Below are positions 42,649 through 52,478 of a stretch of 64,000 nucleotides of DNA, one piece after another. Source of the DNA: Rhodosorus marinus. Its lineage: Eukaryota; Rhodophyta; Stylonematophyceae; Stylonematales; Stylonemataceae. A program made the position numbers and the translations under genes. The DNA lies in NCBI GenBank assembly GCA_029953675.1, contig JAMWBK010000001.1, forward strand, positions 347,001-411,000, read 5' to 3'. Positions within the stretch are counted from its first letter, which is position 1, and each line of letters opens with the position of its first letter. The notes beneath the pieces were generated by a model. It was not told the origin of the DNA. It searched no databases and worked only from the letters and a program-made list of their open reading frames with translations.

Positions 42649-43394
42649 CTACTGCGGACCGCCGGGGGGAGCTCCCGGTCCCTCGCCAATGTTTGCAGGG
42701 AGGCCAAAGCCTGGAGAATAGAAAAGATACGTTAGATTTGTGCTTCACCTCTGCCTTTGGAGGCGATTTTGTGACACTCTTTCCGAAGAACGTACTAGCT
42801 GTTAAGTTACTCAAGTTGGTCTGCATGTGTGCCACGCTAATTCTGTGAGCTTCCTTGAACGCCTCAGTGCATGCCTCTGAAACCTGTAATCCGGTCAAAA
42901 ACGTGACCTCGCTGAGAGATCATTCTAGTGCAAACAAATCTTGCGCGCATGGTTTTACTCACTGCTTCTGAGCCTTCCCCCAAGAGTTCTTCCGAAACTT
43001 CGACACTAAGCGGTACCTGATTCCCAGTCATCACGACTTTCACCAAACCGTCACGAGCCTTCACAGACGAGAGAGGATGCAAGTTAGCTAAGACTACGAG
43101 CACATACATCGATTTTGGCATGATCAATGTTTTCCAGAAAAAGCCACTCACAGTTCCCTCCAGCTCAGTAGCCGCAAGCTCCTCCTGCATAATCTTAGTC
43201 TCCTTTGTAAACTCCTGCGCCTTCTTGTAGGCATCCATGATCTTTCCCATCTGCCCGAACATCCCGAAAGGCTTGTTAGCATCACCACCCCCCTGAGCCA
43301 TCATCATCGGACTACGGCGTGTTCTTCTAGACACACAAGTCCGTGACCCAGACTTCAGAGGCAGAGCTCCCACTCCCACAAATCCAATACCCAT
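42649..43394 (-). CDS. YbaB/EbfC nucleoid-associated protein, plastid precursor
   Basis: YbaB/EbfC proteins are small dimeric DNA-binding proteins of bacteria. Plant and algal versions act in plastid nucleoids. Exons are 43394-43152, 43058-42963, 42883-42796 and 42710-42649, giving 162 residues. The core reads MDAYKKAQEFTKETKIMQEELAA, then GLVKVVMTGNQVPLSVEV and ACTEAFKEAHRISVAHMQ, as in bacterial YbaB. The last exon gives a Gly/Pro-rich end (FGLPANIGEGPGAPPGG) typical of the family. The N-terminus MGIGFVGVGALPLKSGSR and the Arg-rich stretch after it form a likely transit peptide. Without the last intron (strong donor GTACGT) the frame would run on for about 130 unrelated residues. Confidence 0.88.
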
Positions 43395-45067
43395 AGTGAA
43401 CCAAAAAAAGGCCTAAAAACCGGTGGGAATGACACAAACTAGACACACAAAAACAGAGTAGAAAAAAGGAGCTTGAAATAATATCAAAATTCCAAAGACG
43501 TCTTCTGCAAGCAGATCTTCTTTCTTCACTCCCCCAAAACACTCACATGGAAACACATCCTTCCCAATACCTCCACCCGCCCTCCCCCTTTCCCCACTGC
43601 CTTTTTGCATTCTTCGTCGCGTGCTTTAATATCTCTCTTAGATCTAGAGTTTCACGTCAGAGATCGAAACGATCCACCCTCCCTCCTAAATTTATTCCAA
43701 AAGAATAACAGAAATGTATAGACCACTATGGGGGTTATATTTCAAGTTCATTCTCACCAAATAAAATTTTTCAGATATTATTTGAACAAATTCTTTGAGA
43801 CGTTTATTAAAACTTACCCGTTGGGTTGTGTCAAGTAGGATCTTATTTCTTCTAAAAACTTAGGTACGTAAGAAGTCGAATTTTCAATGTAATTCAACTT
43901 TCTAGACCAGGGTTGGTATTTTTTTCTTATAAACGATGATTTGGAGTTTGGGTGCTCTCGTGGGATGTTTCCTGGAGCTTTGAAGGAGGCTTAGTGCATA
44001 AAGCAGGAGGGATAGGAAGGATCATCGACGGAGGTTTAGATCATCTGAATATCGTGCTTGGCCTTCTTTTCCTCCCTCATCCCCAAGGCCCCAAACTGTG
44101 CTGCTTAGTCCTGAGTACGTTTAAGGGCGAATGAGCTTTGTCCGTACGATCCAGATAGATCCCTTACGTACTAAGCTCGTGCACTTGCTTCGATACAGAT
44201 GGATCGAGCATCCACTGTGAGTGCGATGCACCTCAGATGCGCTCTGGGACTTGAAGACTGGGAGGAATGCTGTGCTTGATTGGGCGAGGAGGAGTGGTAT
44301 CAACGGCTGAAAGGAACGCCAGCGCTGCTACAGTGCACTATGACGTACTTGTCAAGTCCGAGAGGTTCAACTATCACCAAACTTTTAGAGTAGAAAGGAA
44401 CCTGAGTCCCGGTTGCGTGCTAACAGCCAAGACGAGCATCAGCAACCATGACAGAAACTGCTCCTCCGGGCCGATTGACGAATATGGAAGTTATGCATCC
44501 GCTTCATCTCATTTGTTCATACCCTTTCACCCATGGGTCCTCTGGAGCGGAAGAGTGGGGCAAAAAGCCCAAGGAGAGCTGTCAATAAAGCAAAAAAAAG
44601 CCTGACAAACTCGCTCAGCTACTCAGCGCTTTGAGCTTCGTTCTGCGACACATAAAAAACTCCACATCAACGTATGAAACGTTCTACCGAAGACACCTGA
44701 ACGCTCTCTTCTCGGGAAGGCCCTCAGTCTGTGGACGAGGCCGAAGCTTTCTCCACGAATGTCTCCGAAACGACCGAATCCAATAAGCTCGAAACAAAGT
44801 CATCTTCACGGTATATCTACAGACCTGTCCGCCGTCGAGAAAATTCTTTAAATACAATAAAAATAATTGTTTTACCGTCTGTCTACACTGTTTGCTATTG
44901 GGAATGTGTGGTCGGGCTTCTTCAATGGACGGGCAAGAAGACGTTTTCGGGGCATGATTGGGCTGCTGCAAGAGGTTTTTGGTCTTGTTAGTTTGTGCGA
45001 GGTCGTACTTTCCGTACATGGAAATCTTGTAGAACATATATTGAATCGTTTCTGAAAAATAGGCAGG
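43395..45067. promoter_or_regulatory. Divergent upstream region of YbaB and eIF3j
   Basis: The + strand is C/A-rich at 43395-43620 (YbaB leader), AT-rich at about 43680-43930 and again at 44840-44880, and G/T-rich at 43930-44110 and 44890-45066 (eIF3j leader). Two AT cores suggest two promoters, so a short rightward transcript between 43930 and 44620 is possible, but no frame there is convincing. Confidence 0.4.
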
Positions 45068-46296
45068 ATGAATTGGGGTGAGTTGTGTGTTTTGATGGTG
45101 AACGAATTCCCTAACCAAGTGCAGATGTGCTGACCAGATTTGTTTTTTTCTACTTCGTGGCTTTGATTTTTGTTTTTTTCTACTTCGTGGCTTTGATTTT
45201 TGTTTTCGCTCGCGGCATTTTGTAGAGGATGAAGAGGAAGAGTTTGAGCATAAGAATTTAAAGGCAAATTGGGACGATGAGGAAGAGGAGGAGGAGCCAG
45301 AGGAGGTACGTGATAGAAATGCACGAGTCGGAGACCGATTCCGTTGGTCCTAGAAAGGGGTTTCCATCTTGTTCTTAAGCCAGTTCTGGTTACCGTTTTT
45401 CTGGAATTGGTGTTCTCCTAGGCCCCACCTGCTGAGCCTACCCAGATGTCAGCTAGAAAGAAGAAGGACAAGGATCTGCAAGCGAAGATCAAGGAGAGAG
45501 AGGAACGCGAAGCTCAATATAGAGCAGCTCAACGGAAGCAGGAACTAAATCTGGAAGGTAACTACGAGAGGGTTTTAATTGCATTTCTTTTCCTAGACAG
45601 CTGATCATGAATAACGAGGATACCTGTACATTTCGCAGGTCTAACTGACGCCGAGAAGAAATTGGCGAGGCAGAAACTAGTCGAAGACGCGGACTTTCAG
45701 AATGCAAAGGATATGTTCATGGATGGGGATTCCAGCGATGTTAAACCAGAGACTGGGACGGAGACATTAGATGGAATGTCACCCAAGGGTTCGAAAGAAC
45801 TTAAGAAGTATAGCGACTTGCTTGTGCCGAAGTTGATTATGGTTATGGTAAGCCCGTGCACATCCACAAGCGTTATTTCATTCCCAATCTGCGACAATTG
45901 TCTGTGCTCGACTGGCCGCTGCTAATGACTTTTCTCCCGCTGCATGTGCTGCATAGGATTCGAATGTACGCTCTCACCGACTTCAATTTTTAAAGGATGT
46001 GCTTCGAGGGGCCACAGCTGACCTCTCCGTTGATGATACGAAGTAAGCCGCCTTCTCCATTCATGTTCCGATGCGCAGAAATCTCTCTAGTATTACTGCT
46101 GACAATCAGCTTTTCGCACAATGGTACTTCCAGGGAACTCTCAAGCCATTTGAACGTGATTTCAAACGAGAAGATTCAGGTTCTCAAAGGGCCGCAGGCA
46201 AAGAAAGGGAAAGCTAAGAAGAAGACAACGGTTAAGATGGAAAGATCCCAGGTCCTCGATGCATATGTTGATGACGAATTTGACGGCTTTCTGTAG
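45068..46296 (+). CDS. eIF3j: Translation initiation factor eIF3 subunit j
   Basis: eIF3j (Hcr1) binds the 40S decoding centre and aids eIF3 recruitment and ribosome recycling. Six exons: 45068-45077, 45226-45305, 45422-45557, 45639-45847, 45957-46042 and 46134-46296, giving 227 residues. It starts MNWEDEEEE and has the family's acidic front (KANWDDEEEEEEPEE), then the Lys/Arg/Glu-rich helical region (SARKKKDKDLQAKIKEREE), EKKLARQKLVEDADFQNAKD, the SHRLQFLKDVLRGATADLS block and the terminal DDEFDGFL. The first exon has only ten coding bases. The first intron contains a 30-bp tandem duplication. The order of blocks matches eIF3j throughout. Confidence 0.88.
45141..45200 (+). repeat. 30-bp perfect tandem duplication in an eIF3j intron
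   Basis: The unit TGTTTTTTTC followed by TACTTCGTGGCTTTGATTTT occupies 45141-45170 and is repeated exactly at 45171-45200. The start of a third copy (TGTTTTC) follows. It lies in intron 1 of eIF3j, close to the acceptor. Confidence 0.9.
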
Positions 46297-46529
46297 ACTT
46301 CCATGGTTCCAATGGTACTTTTGTAACCTGCCCCCAAAGTTGATGCTTGTTTGAGGCGCACGATTCCCAGCAAGGAAGAACTTCCATACGTTCAATAGTT
46401 TTCTTTTACTTTAAAAACAAGCATGTTCCATTTTGTACATTTCTTTGCAAATGACCTTGTCTGTTCATGACATAAAACCAAGAATTACATAGGCGTTATG
46501 CACACATAATAACTACTAAGACAATTTGC

Positions 46530-47284
46530 CTACGTGAATAGTAAGCAGAAGATTATGAAAAGGGCAAATGCGAGCAGCAGTTTGGAAATTAAATCATGTT
46601 GCTCTTGGTCCGCTGACGTCACTCTTTGCTGCTGCTGCGCTGCCGGATTTGCATCAGGGGAGTTCCCGAAGGAGGCTTGAGGGTACTGAAAATGAAGACC
46701 AAACAACGACGGGACAAGAGTGAACGAGAAAGTGCCGAATGCCGGATTGCCGAAACGGTTCTGCGGTATTCCATATGCTCCTCCTCCGAAATTCATCTGT
46801 CCATTCGTAACCGGGACCTCTGTTCGATGTCCCCTGGGCCTTGGGGGAAGCCTCTCTTCGGAAGCGGTCGCTTCTCGAGGATCCTTGCTGTCCTGCATAC
46901 CCCTCCCATATACAGGAATTACCTTGCTTTTTTCAATCTTTGATTTACACACCGGGCACAACGGATACGCCGACTTAGTTTGCATCCACTGCAGAATACA
47001 GGCAAATGGGTCTTTAGTACGGCTCCAGGACTCGAAGAAGCAAGTTTTCTTACACGTGACTATAGTGAAGCACGAACCTTGAACAGACATCTCCAGCAGT
47101 ACAAGTGTCCACATTCAGTTACCACTGGATCATGCGGCGTCTCAAAGCAAATATTGCACTCAAACGAAAGAGGCGAGGAGCCTGATCCTGCGGCAGTTGC
47201 GGCATTCGACGAGGACGAGGCATTTCCACCATTTTCCGAAGTTGACGTTGACGAGTTCCTCGCCGTTGGCGTTGCACCATCCAT
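46530..47284 (-). CDS. RNF5/RNF185-type membrane RING E3 ubiquitin ligase
   Basis: RNF5, RNF185 and plant RMA proteins ubiquitinate misfolded membrane proteins at the ER (ERAD). Exons are 47284-47078 and 46988-46530, giving 221 residues. The C3HC4 RING starts at Cys43 ([18 protein letters not shown], then [11 protein letters not shown] across the junction) and ends with [10 protein letters not shown]. It is followed by the family-specific [11 protein letters not shown]. The tail is Gly/Asn/Gln-rich and ends in a hydrophobic anchor ([15 protein letters not shown]). The N-terminus is a Ser/Asn/Ala-rich disordered stretch. The intron donor is the less usual GTTCGT, but the joined RING is exact. 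The gene converges with eIF3j, 233 bp away. Confidence 0.9.
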
Positions 47285-48418
47285 CTCGCCCGTGCTTCCC
47301 CCACAAAACAAAAAAAACAGACAAACCGACCGCTCACCCCAAAAAAATTACCTCCACACAGACGAGGTCAACCCCTACACTCAGCACACCCAGCCTTGTC
47401 TCCAGAGAGACCCTCAGCAATTCGCTCAAGTACCAAAAGCCCTCGTTCATTCCTCCAGGCGCGTGACTCAAAAAGGTCCAAATGGCTTCCAATCATTCTA
47501 AGAAAAACCAGTAAACTGATTTTACCCGTCATATGACGTAACCGACACACGCGTTTAAGAATGGAAAATTTCAAATTAAACCACATATTTAGTTTATAGA
47601 TGTACATCAGAGGGTGGTAACTATTTTTTTCGGGCAATACTTATATTCAATCCAGAATCTATCAACTTACGTAATTGACTGAGTTGCGAGCTATGTCTGA
47701 ACCCCCTGGAACTTGGCATTTACTGGGGGGTAGGATAAAGGTATTCATCGAAAAAGGTTTTTGAAATATTTCTTAAAGCAGAAGGGAAAAGTAATGGTCG
47801 TGGTGGAGGTGGGTAAGGTAGCGAGTAGGAAAGGGGGGACTGTACATCAGTCATTTCATTCTTTCTTGATTGCACTCTTAACAGCTCCCGGATTGGAAGA
47901 GTAATCAAAAGCGCCCCCTTCACTCGGCCATGATTTGATGTTTTCCCGAAGATTTCCCTTAGTACCATCTGTTCTGCATAGTACATGTACTATACATTTT
48001 TCTGAGGACGGTCTGTCAACACATGATTATGATTTTCAACGCCTTAATAATTCAGGAATTCAACAACGCTTTGTACACACCGAGGTGCTGGTGTTTTCGA
48101 GCTCGGGTTGCAGTGGAGAACTTGGTCGTGAGTTCGAGGCCTGATAGCGCTACGTCGTTAAGTCATTGACCCTCCAGATGCATGCTGTAAGTGTATGGGG
48201 GCCTTGCTTTAGATTGCTACATTGTCGTCCAAGCATGCTACTACGACAAGAGCAGTACTTGCTTGCGGACGAACAGTTCAACTCTCTAAACATCAGTTAT
48301 CAGTGTGTTCGGCGGGGTATTTCGTCTTACAGAAATTTAACTGTTTCTATATTCTTCCTCGTGCCGCGCGTCTGAGATCGTCTGTGACGACTCTACGGCG
48401 GCCTTTCTTATTCATATG
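47285..48418. other. Upstream region of the RNF5/185-type gene
   Basis: The + strand is C/A-rich at 47285-47480 (leader of the RING gene) and AT-rich at about 47510-47670. The rest has only short frames. It also holds the 3' flank of panB. No RNA gene or repeat was seen. Confidence 0.4.
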
Positions 48419-49821
48419 TTAGTATACGCTGAGCGGTGGTTCGTCCTCCTCAGGAATTGGTGTTTTCGATTTCCGCGCCTTTTTTTGTGTTGACTTAGCT
48501 TTGCCCTTGGCTTTCGACAGCGACGCCTTCTTCTTCATCAAGTCTCGTGGGGGCATGACGAGGGCCGTGTTCGCAAAATGGCCAACCAGCATTTCCCATT
48601 CCTTGTCCGGAATTTCGTACGGACAGTACTCCTTCGATGGGAAAATCCTGGACTTGACCTCTTTCCTGAACGTTGAAGAGGAAGTTAGTTTTTTTACGGA
48701 AGCAAACGTTTCACCTTGCGGTCTGATGTTTCTTACTTGTACGTCTCCAATCCTTGTTGAATAAACTCGGCACATCCAGCATAGCGTTTAACGAATTTCG
48801 GAGTAACTTTTGCATGGTGAGGATGTTGCAACATCCCCAAGACATCGTGGTAGACAAGGACCTGTCCTGATGTCCCTTGACCAGCACCAATTCCAATCGT
48901 TGGAATGTCGAGCTTGTCCGTTACAAACTGGGCGACTCTTTCTGGTATGCACTCAAGAACAATTGCAAAAGCGCCCGCATCTTGCAGCGCCAGGGCGTCC
49001 TCAGTTATAGTTATAGCCTCCTTTGCATTCTTACCGAACGACCTGTATTGCTACGTAGATGCCGATTTAAGAGTTCTGATTAGAAATTGACAAGTCATCC
49101 ACACGCTTCTTCTTACTGACAACGAACCCCGATTGCACTGACGCTCGCTGGCAGCAACCCCGTGTGACCCACCACTGCTATTCCACCTTGCACTACCCTT
49201 CGTACGCTTTCTTTAATGGCCACCCCGCCTTCCATCTTCACCCCGCCTACGCCGGTTTCCTTTATGAAACGGTACGCATTGCGCATAGCCTCTTCCGGAT
49301 TCAGTTGGTAAGATCCGAACGGCATGTCTGCAATAACCAAGCAACGTCTTGTTCCTCTCATGACTGCCTTGGTGTGGTGCAGCATCTCCTCCATAGCCAC
49401 CTTGATATATAAACATCAGAGCACGACTGGTTAGCACAGGAAACTGATCAATAAGGAATTAATCTACAATGGAGGCGCTTACAGATTGCGTCGTCTCGTG
49501 CCCAAGTTCAACCATCGCCACGGAATCTCCAACCAGTACCATGTCCATCTGAGCGAGATCGGCATGAACTGCACTAGGGTAGTTGTACGCGGTCAACACC
49601 GAGATCGGCACTCCCCTTTCAGTCATTCGCTGAATATCGGAAATATTTAGACGGCGCGGTGTTGCAGGCGCCTTCGGCGCATGGTGCGACTGAACTTCAG
49701 CTGTTTGAGTTGTTGATGCCGTTCCTCCCTTCGTTGAGCCCTTCCCCGAGCTCGAGCTTGCATTTCGAAACCCTGACAAAGTCCGCCCATAGTTCCGGTG
49801 CCATCTCCCTACTGACCTCAT
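48419..49821 (-). CDS. panB: Ketopantoate hydroxymethyltransferase
   Basis: PanB adds a hydroxymethyl group from methylene-tetrahydrofolate to 2-oxoisovalerate, the first step of pantothenate and CoA synthesis. In plants and fungi it acts in mitochondria. Exons are 49821-49483, 49400-49117, 49042-48737 and 48665-48419, giving 391 residues. Conserved blocks are [29 protein letters not shown] (metal-binding Asp), [20 protein letters not shown] (substrate-binding Lys-Met-Glu), [13 protein letters not shown] and IPTIGIGAG. The N-terminus ([18 protein letters not shown]) is basic, rich in Ser/Thr and has no Phe near its start, which fits a mitochondrial presequence. The C-terminus has an extra Lys/Ser-rich tail of about 40 residues ([19 protein letters not shown]) not found in bacterial PanB. 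Confidence 0.95.
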
Positions 49822-50464
49822 TCCTATAAATTAAAATACTACCGAACTATGCAAAATGGACAATCTGAATACCTGCAGAAACCAGCCTCGTCTTCAGCAC
49901 TTCAATGCGCGTTCCCAAACCCATCCCCACCTACCGCGGCGAAACCCACACTACCAGCTCAGCCAAACCCACGACAAGCTTTCAATTCCAAGCGAATCCA
50001 TGCACTCACGTTGAATGGAAACCACAGTGAGATTGATCCAGTGCATCCGCCACTGAAGCCTCCCCCCCCCCTCTCCTACCGTCCACTCTGTCACCGCGTC
50101 TGTAAACTCTATCATTACTCAGCTCAATTACCCGCTCCATAAAATCCCCTCATCGATCCAAAAAAAAAAAGCCACTTCTTGATTTTCGGCAATCAAGTTC
50201 ACTACCCCTTAGAAGCAATCAAGATCCTGAAAACAGTACATTTTTGAGTTATCATAGAACCTTCTAAGATAAATGCTCGTCAGCAATTCCCCCCTCTTCG
50301 TTATTCGATAGTGTTAATTCTCTGCTCATTGGGTCTTCGTCGTGACCGTTCGGGCGGATTCTTGCCCTTAATGATTTGTAAATGAGAATTGTGGAAATGA
50401 AAGAATTCACATTCATATTTTCTGCTCTGATGATGGGTCACTTTTAGGGGAATAATCTTGTGAG

Positions 50465-50600
50465 AGTGTCTGAGTCTTTTTCTAGTGGAACCCTACACAG
50501 CCCTTTTTGTGTGAGTGCCCTTTTTCTAGTGGAACCCTACACAGCCCTTGTTGTGTGAGTGCCTGAGTCTTTTTCTAGTGGAACCCTACAGCCCTTTTTG
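50465..50600 (+). repeat. Three tandem copies of a 44-49 bp unit
   Basis: The core TCTAGTGGAACCCTACA begins at 50481, 50525 and 50574. It is preceded each time by CTTTT and followed by AGCCCTT. The third copy lacks two bases (CA) and the spacing varies from 44 to 49 bp. No coding frame uses the repeat. Confidence 0.85.
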
Positions 50601-51413
50601 GAGGTCGGGCGGCGTTGTGGTATGTTGGACGAGGGGTTTTCAGAAGTTTGGCTTACTTAAGAGGGAGGCATTGGCTATGTTTTCGTATCCAACGAGGAGA
50701 ATTTGGCTGCTTGTCCCAACCCAAAAAAGCGGACGTAGAATAGAAAAGAAATGGAGTCTGAGATCGGGAGCCAAAATGTTTTGTCCAGCTGATTCGAATC
50801 AGGACCTTACGACTCAACTAGACGCATGATTTCGCTCTGGTTCCTCTTCTACTCCACTCCCTAGCGTTTCTCAGAACGGGTTGTCCTCGAAAGCATAGAG
50901 GCAGGCAAATTCTGCACAAAACCACCAAAATCACGGAAGGTAGCTATCTGGTAATCATTGCTGCAAGTGTAGATTATCCAGGTAGTGGTCCGATCCTGAG
51001 CAGAACTAAAACTTTGGCATCGTACTCAGTCTCCGGGACCCCATCCCTTGCAAACCACCACAGGCCAAAATCGAAAAAACAAAAAAACCAACTCCAGCCC
51101 GAGACCAAACCTCGATCCAGCAACCCCAGCTCACTGCCGATCAACCAAACACACACACAAACACAGTAGCAAAAAAAAACAACTGACGGATCATCACACA
51201 CTGATCAAGTCTCCCAAAGCAGCCAGCGCACTCATCATCCCCTTCCCCAAATTCACATCTCACCACTTCTCCTCACCCTCCCCTCTCTAAAACTTTGAAA
51301 AAACCATATACATGATATTTCAATCCATCCATCAATATTTCTTTTTTATTCATCTATCCAACATGTAAAAAACAACCCAATACATATAGGCTTAGCCAAT
51401 CAAAAACCCCATT

Positions 51414-51443
51414 GGACAGTCTGTCGAATATGACAGACTGTCC
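51414..51443. repeat. 12-bp perfect inverted repeat, 6-nt loop
   Basis: GGACAGTCTGTC at 51414-51425 is mirrored by GACAGACTGTCC at 51432-51443 around GAATAT. It lies at the edge of the AT-rich core between two opposed leader-like regions, a place where a dimeric regulator could bind. Confidence 0.85.
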
Positions 51444-52478
51444 TTGTCTGGTGCTGGTTACCTTCGAGAGATGAGGTCGAGAAGGTTACGAAGAGGATTT
51501 GCTCTTAAAGAGATGTTTTCTTAGATTGGCATTCTTCTTTTGCGTTCTTTGAGGACTAACGGTCTGAGTGAAGGTTTCTTCTTGGAAATGCAAAGCAAGG
51601 GTACTGATCAATCAGAGGATGATGGTCCAGGTGACGAACTAGATCTTTAGTTTTTGCTGGAGAGACGCTTTTGCTAGTGTAGGTTTTGTTTTGGTGTTTT
51701 TTTGGAGGGTTTGTGTTGTTTTTTTTGGTTGTGGACAGGACGAGGGCCCAGTTGTTCACCTGAGTTGAGCGCGGTGCTGTTGGTTTTTCTTTTGCGGGGA
51801 GGGTGGGAGGATGGGTGAAAGGTAGTAGGGTAAGGAGGTGCGAGAGTACAGGCGTTTTCTTTTTTTGGGAGGGAGGGGGGGAGGGAATCGTTGGATTGTT
51901 TTTGTTGGGGAGCAGCCTTTAGAGTTTGACTGTCTGTACTTTCTGGGAGCGGTACTGGGAGGGAGCTTGGTGGCTGCGGATTTGTTTTCCTCGGGTTGGC
52001 GCAGGGTGAATCTTGAGGACGGGGGCGGTGGGCGAGTGCCGATTCGTTTTATTCATTTTGGATGTCCTGATAGCGATTTTATGTGGGCTTCTTTCCGAGG
52101 AGGGGCTTGCTGATAGCGGGTGTACAGTGAGGGGAGTTTGATTCTGGACGGGTTTGCTCGGCTTTGTTGTTTTTGGTTTTTGGGGGAGTGGCGGGTGGGA
52201 AGGAAAATTAGATTCGCTGCGCTAGAAGAGGTTTGTCATTCGTTAGGAAAGGCTAAGGATCAACGTTTTGTCTTTTTTTGCGGGTTGGTTTGTCTGGGTT
52301 TCGTGACTGTGTTGTTGGGTGTTTGCTGTCGATTTTGGATCTCGGGAGTTCCGTTCATATTGATTGTACAGTGCGCCAGTATTTGCAGACCTTGGTTGGA
52401 GGGAGAAGCTTTGCCATCTGCTTGGCAGTGAACAAGGGGTCGTCGGGCTTCGGCTGCAGATCGAGGGGAAAGGGAGAA

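Larger units (their letters stand above)
49822..52478. promoter_or_regulatory. Divergent upstream region of panB and the BAR-J gene
   Basis: The + strand is C/A-rich at 49850-50160 (panB leader, with an 8-C run near 50063). Three tandem copies of a short unit lie at 50465-50600. A second C/A-rich stretch (51040-51300), an AT-rich core with a 12-bp inverted repeat (51300-51443), and a very long G/T-rich stretch (51520-52470) follow. The second C/A arm predicts a leftward transcript starting near 51300 for which I find no gene. It may be non-coding. Confidence 0.45.

Noticed and set aside
42419-42796. A 130-residue extension of YbaB by reading through
   Set aside because: A strong GTACGT donor and a following exon give a typical Gly/Pro-rich YbaB end in the correct phase.
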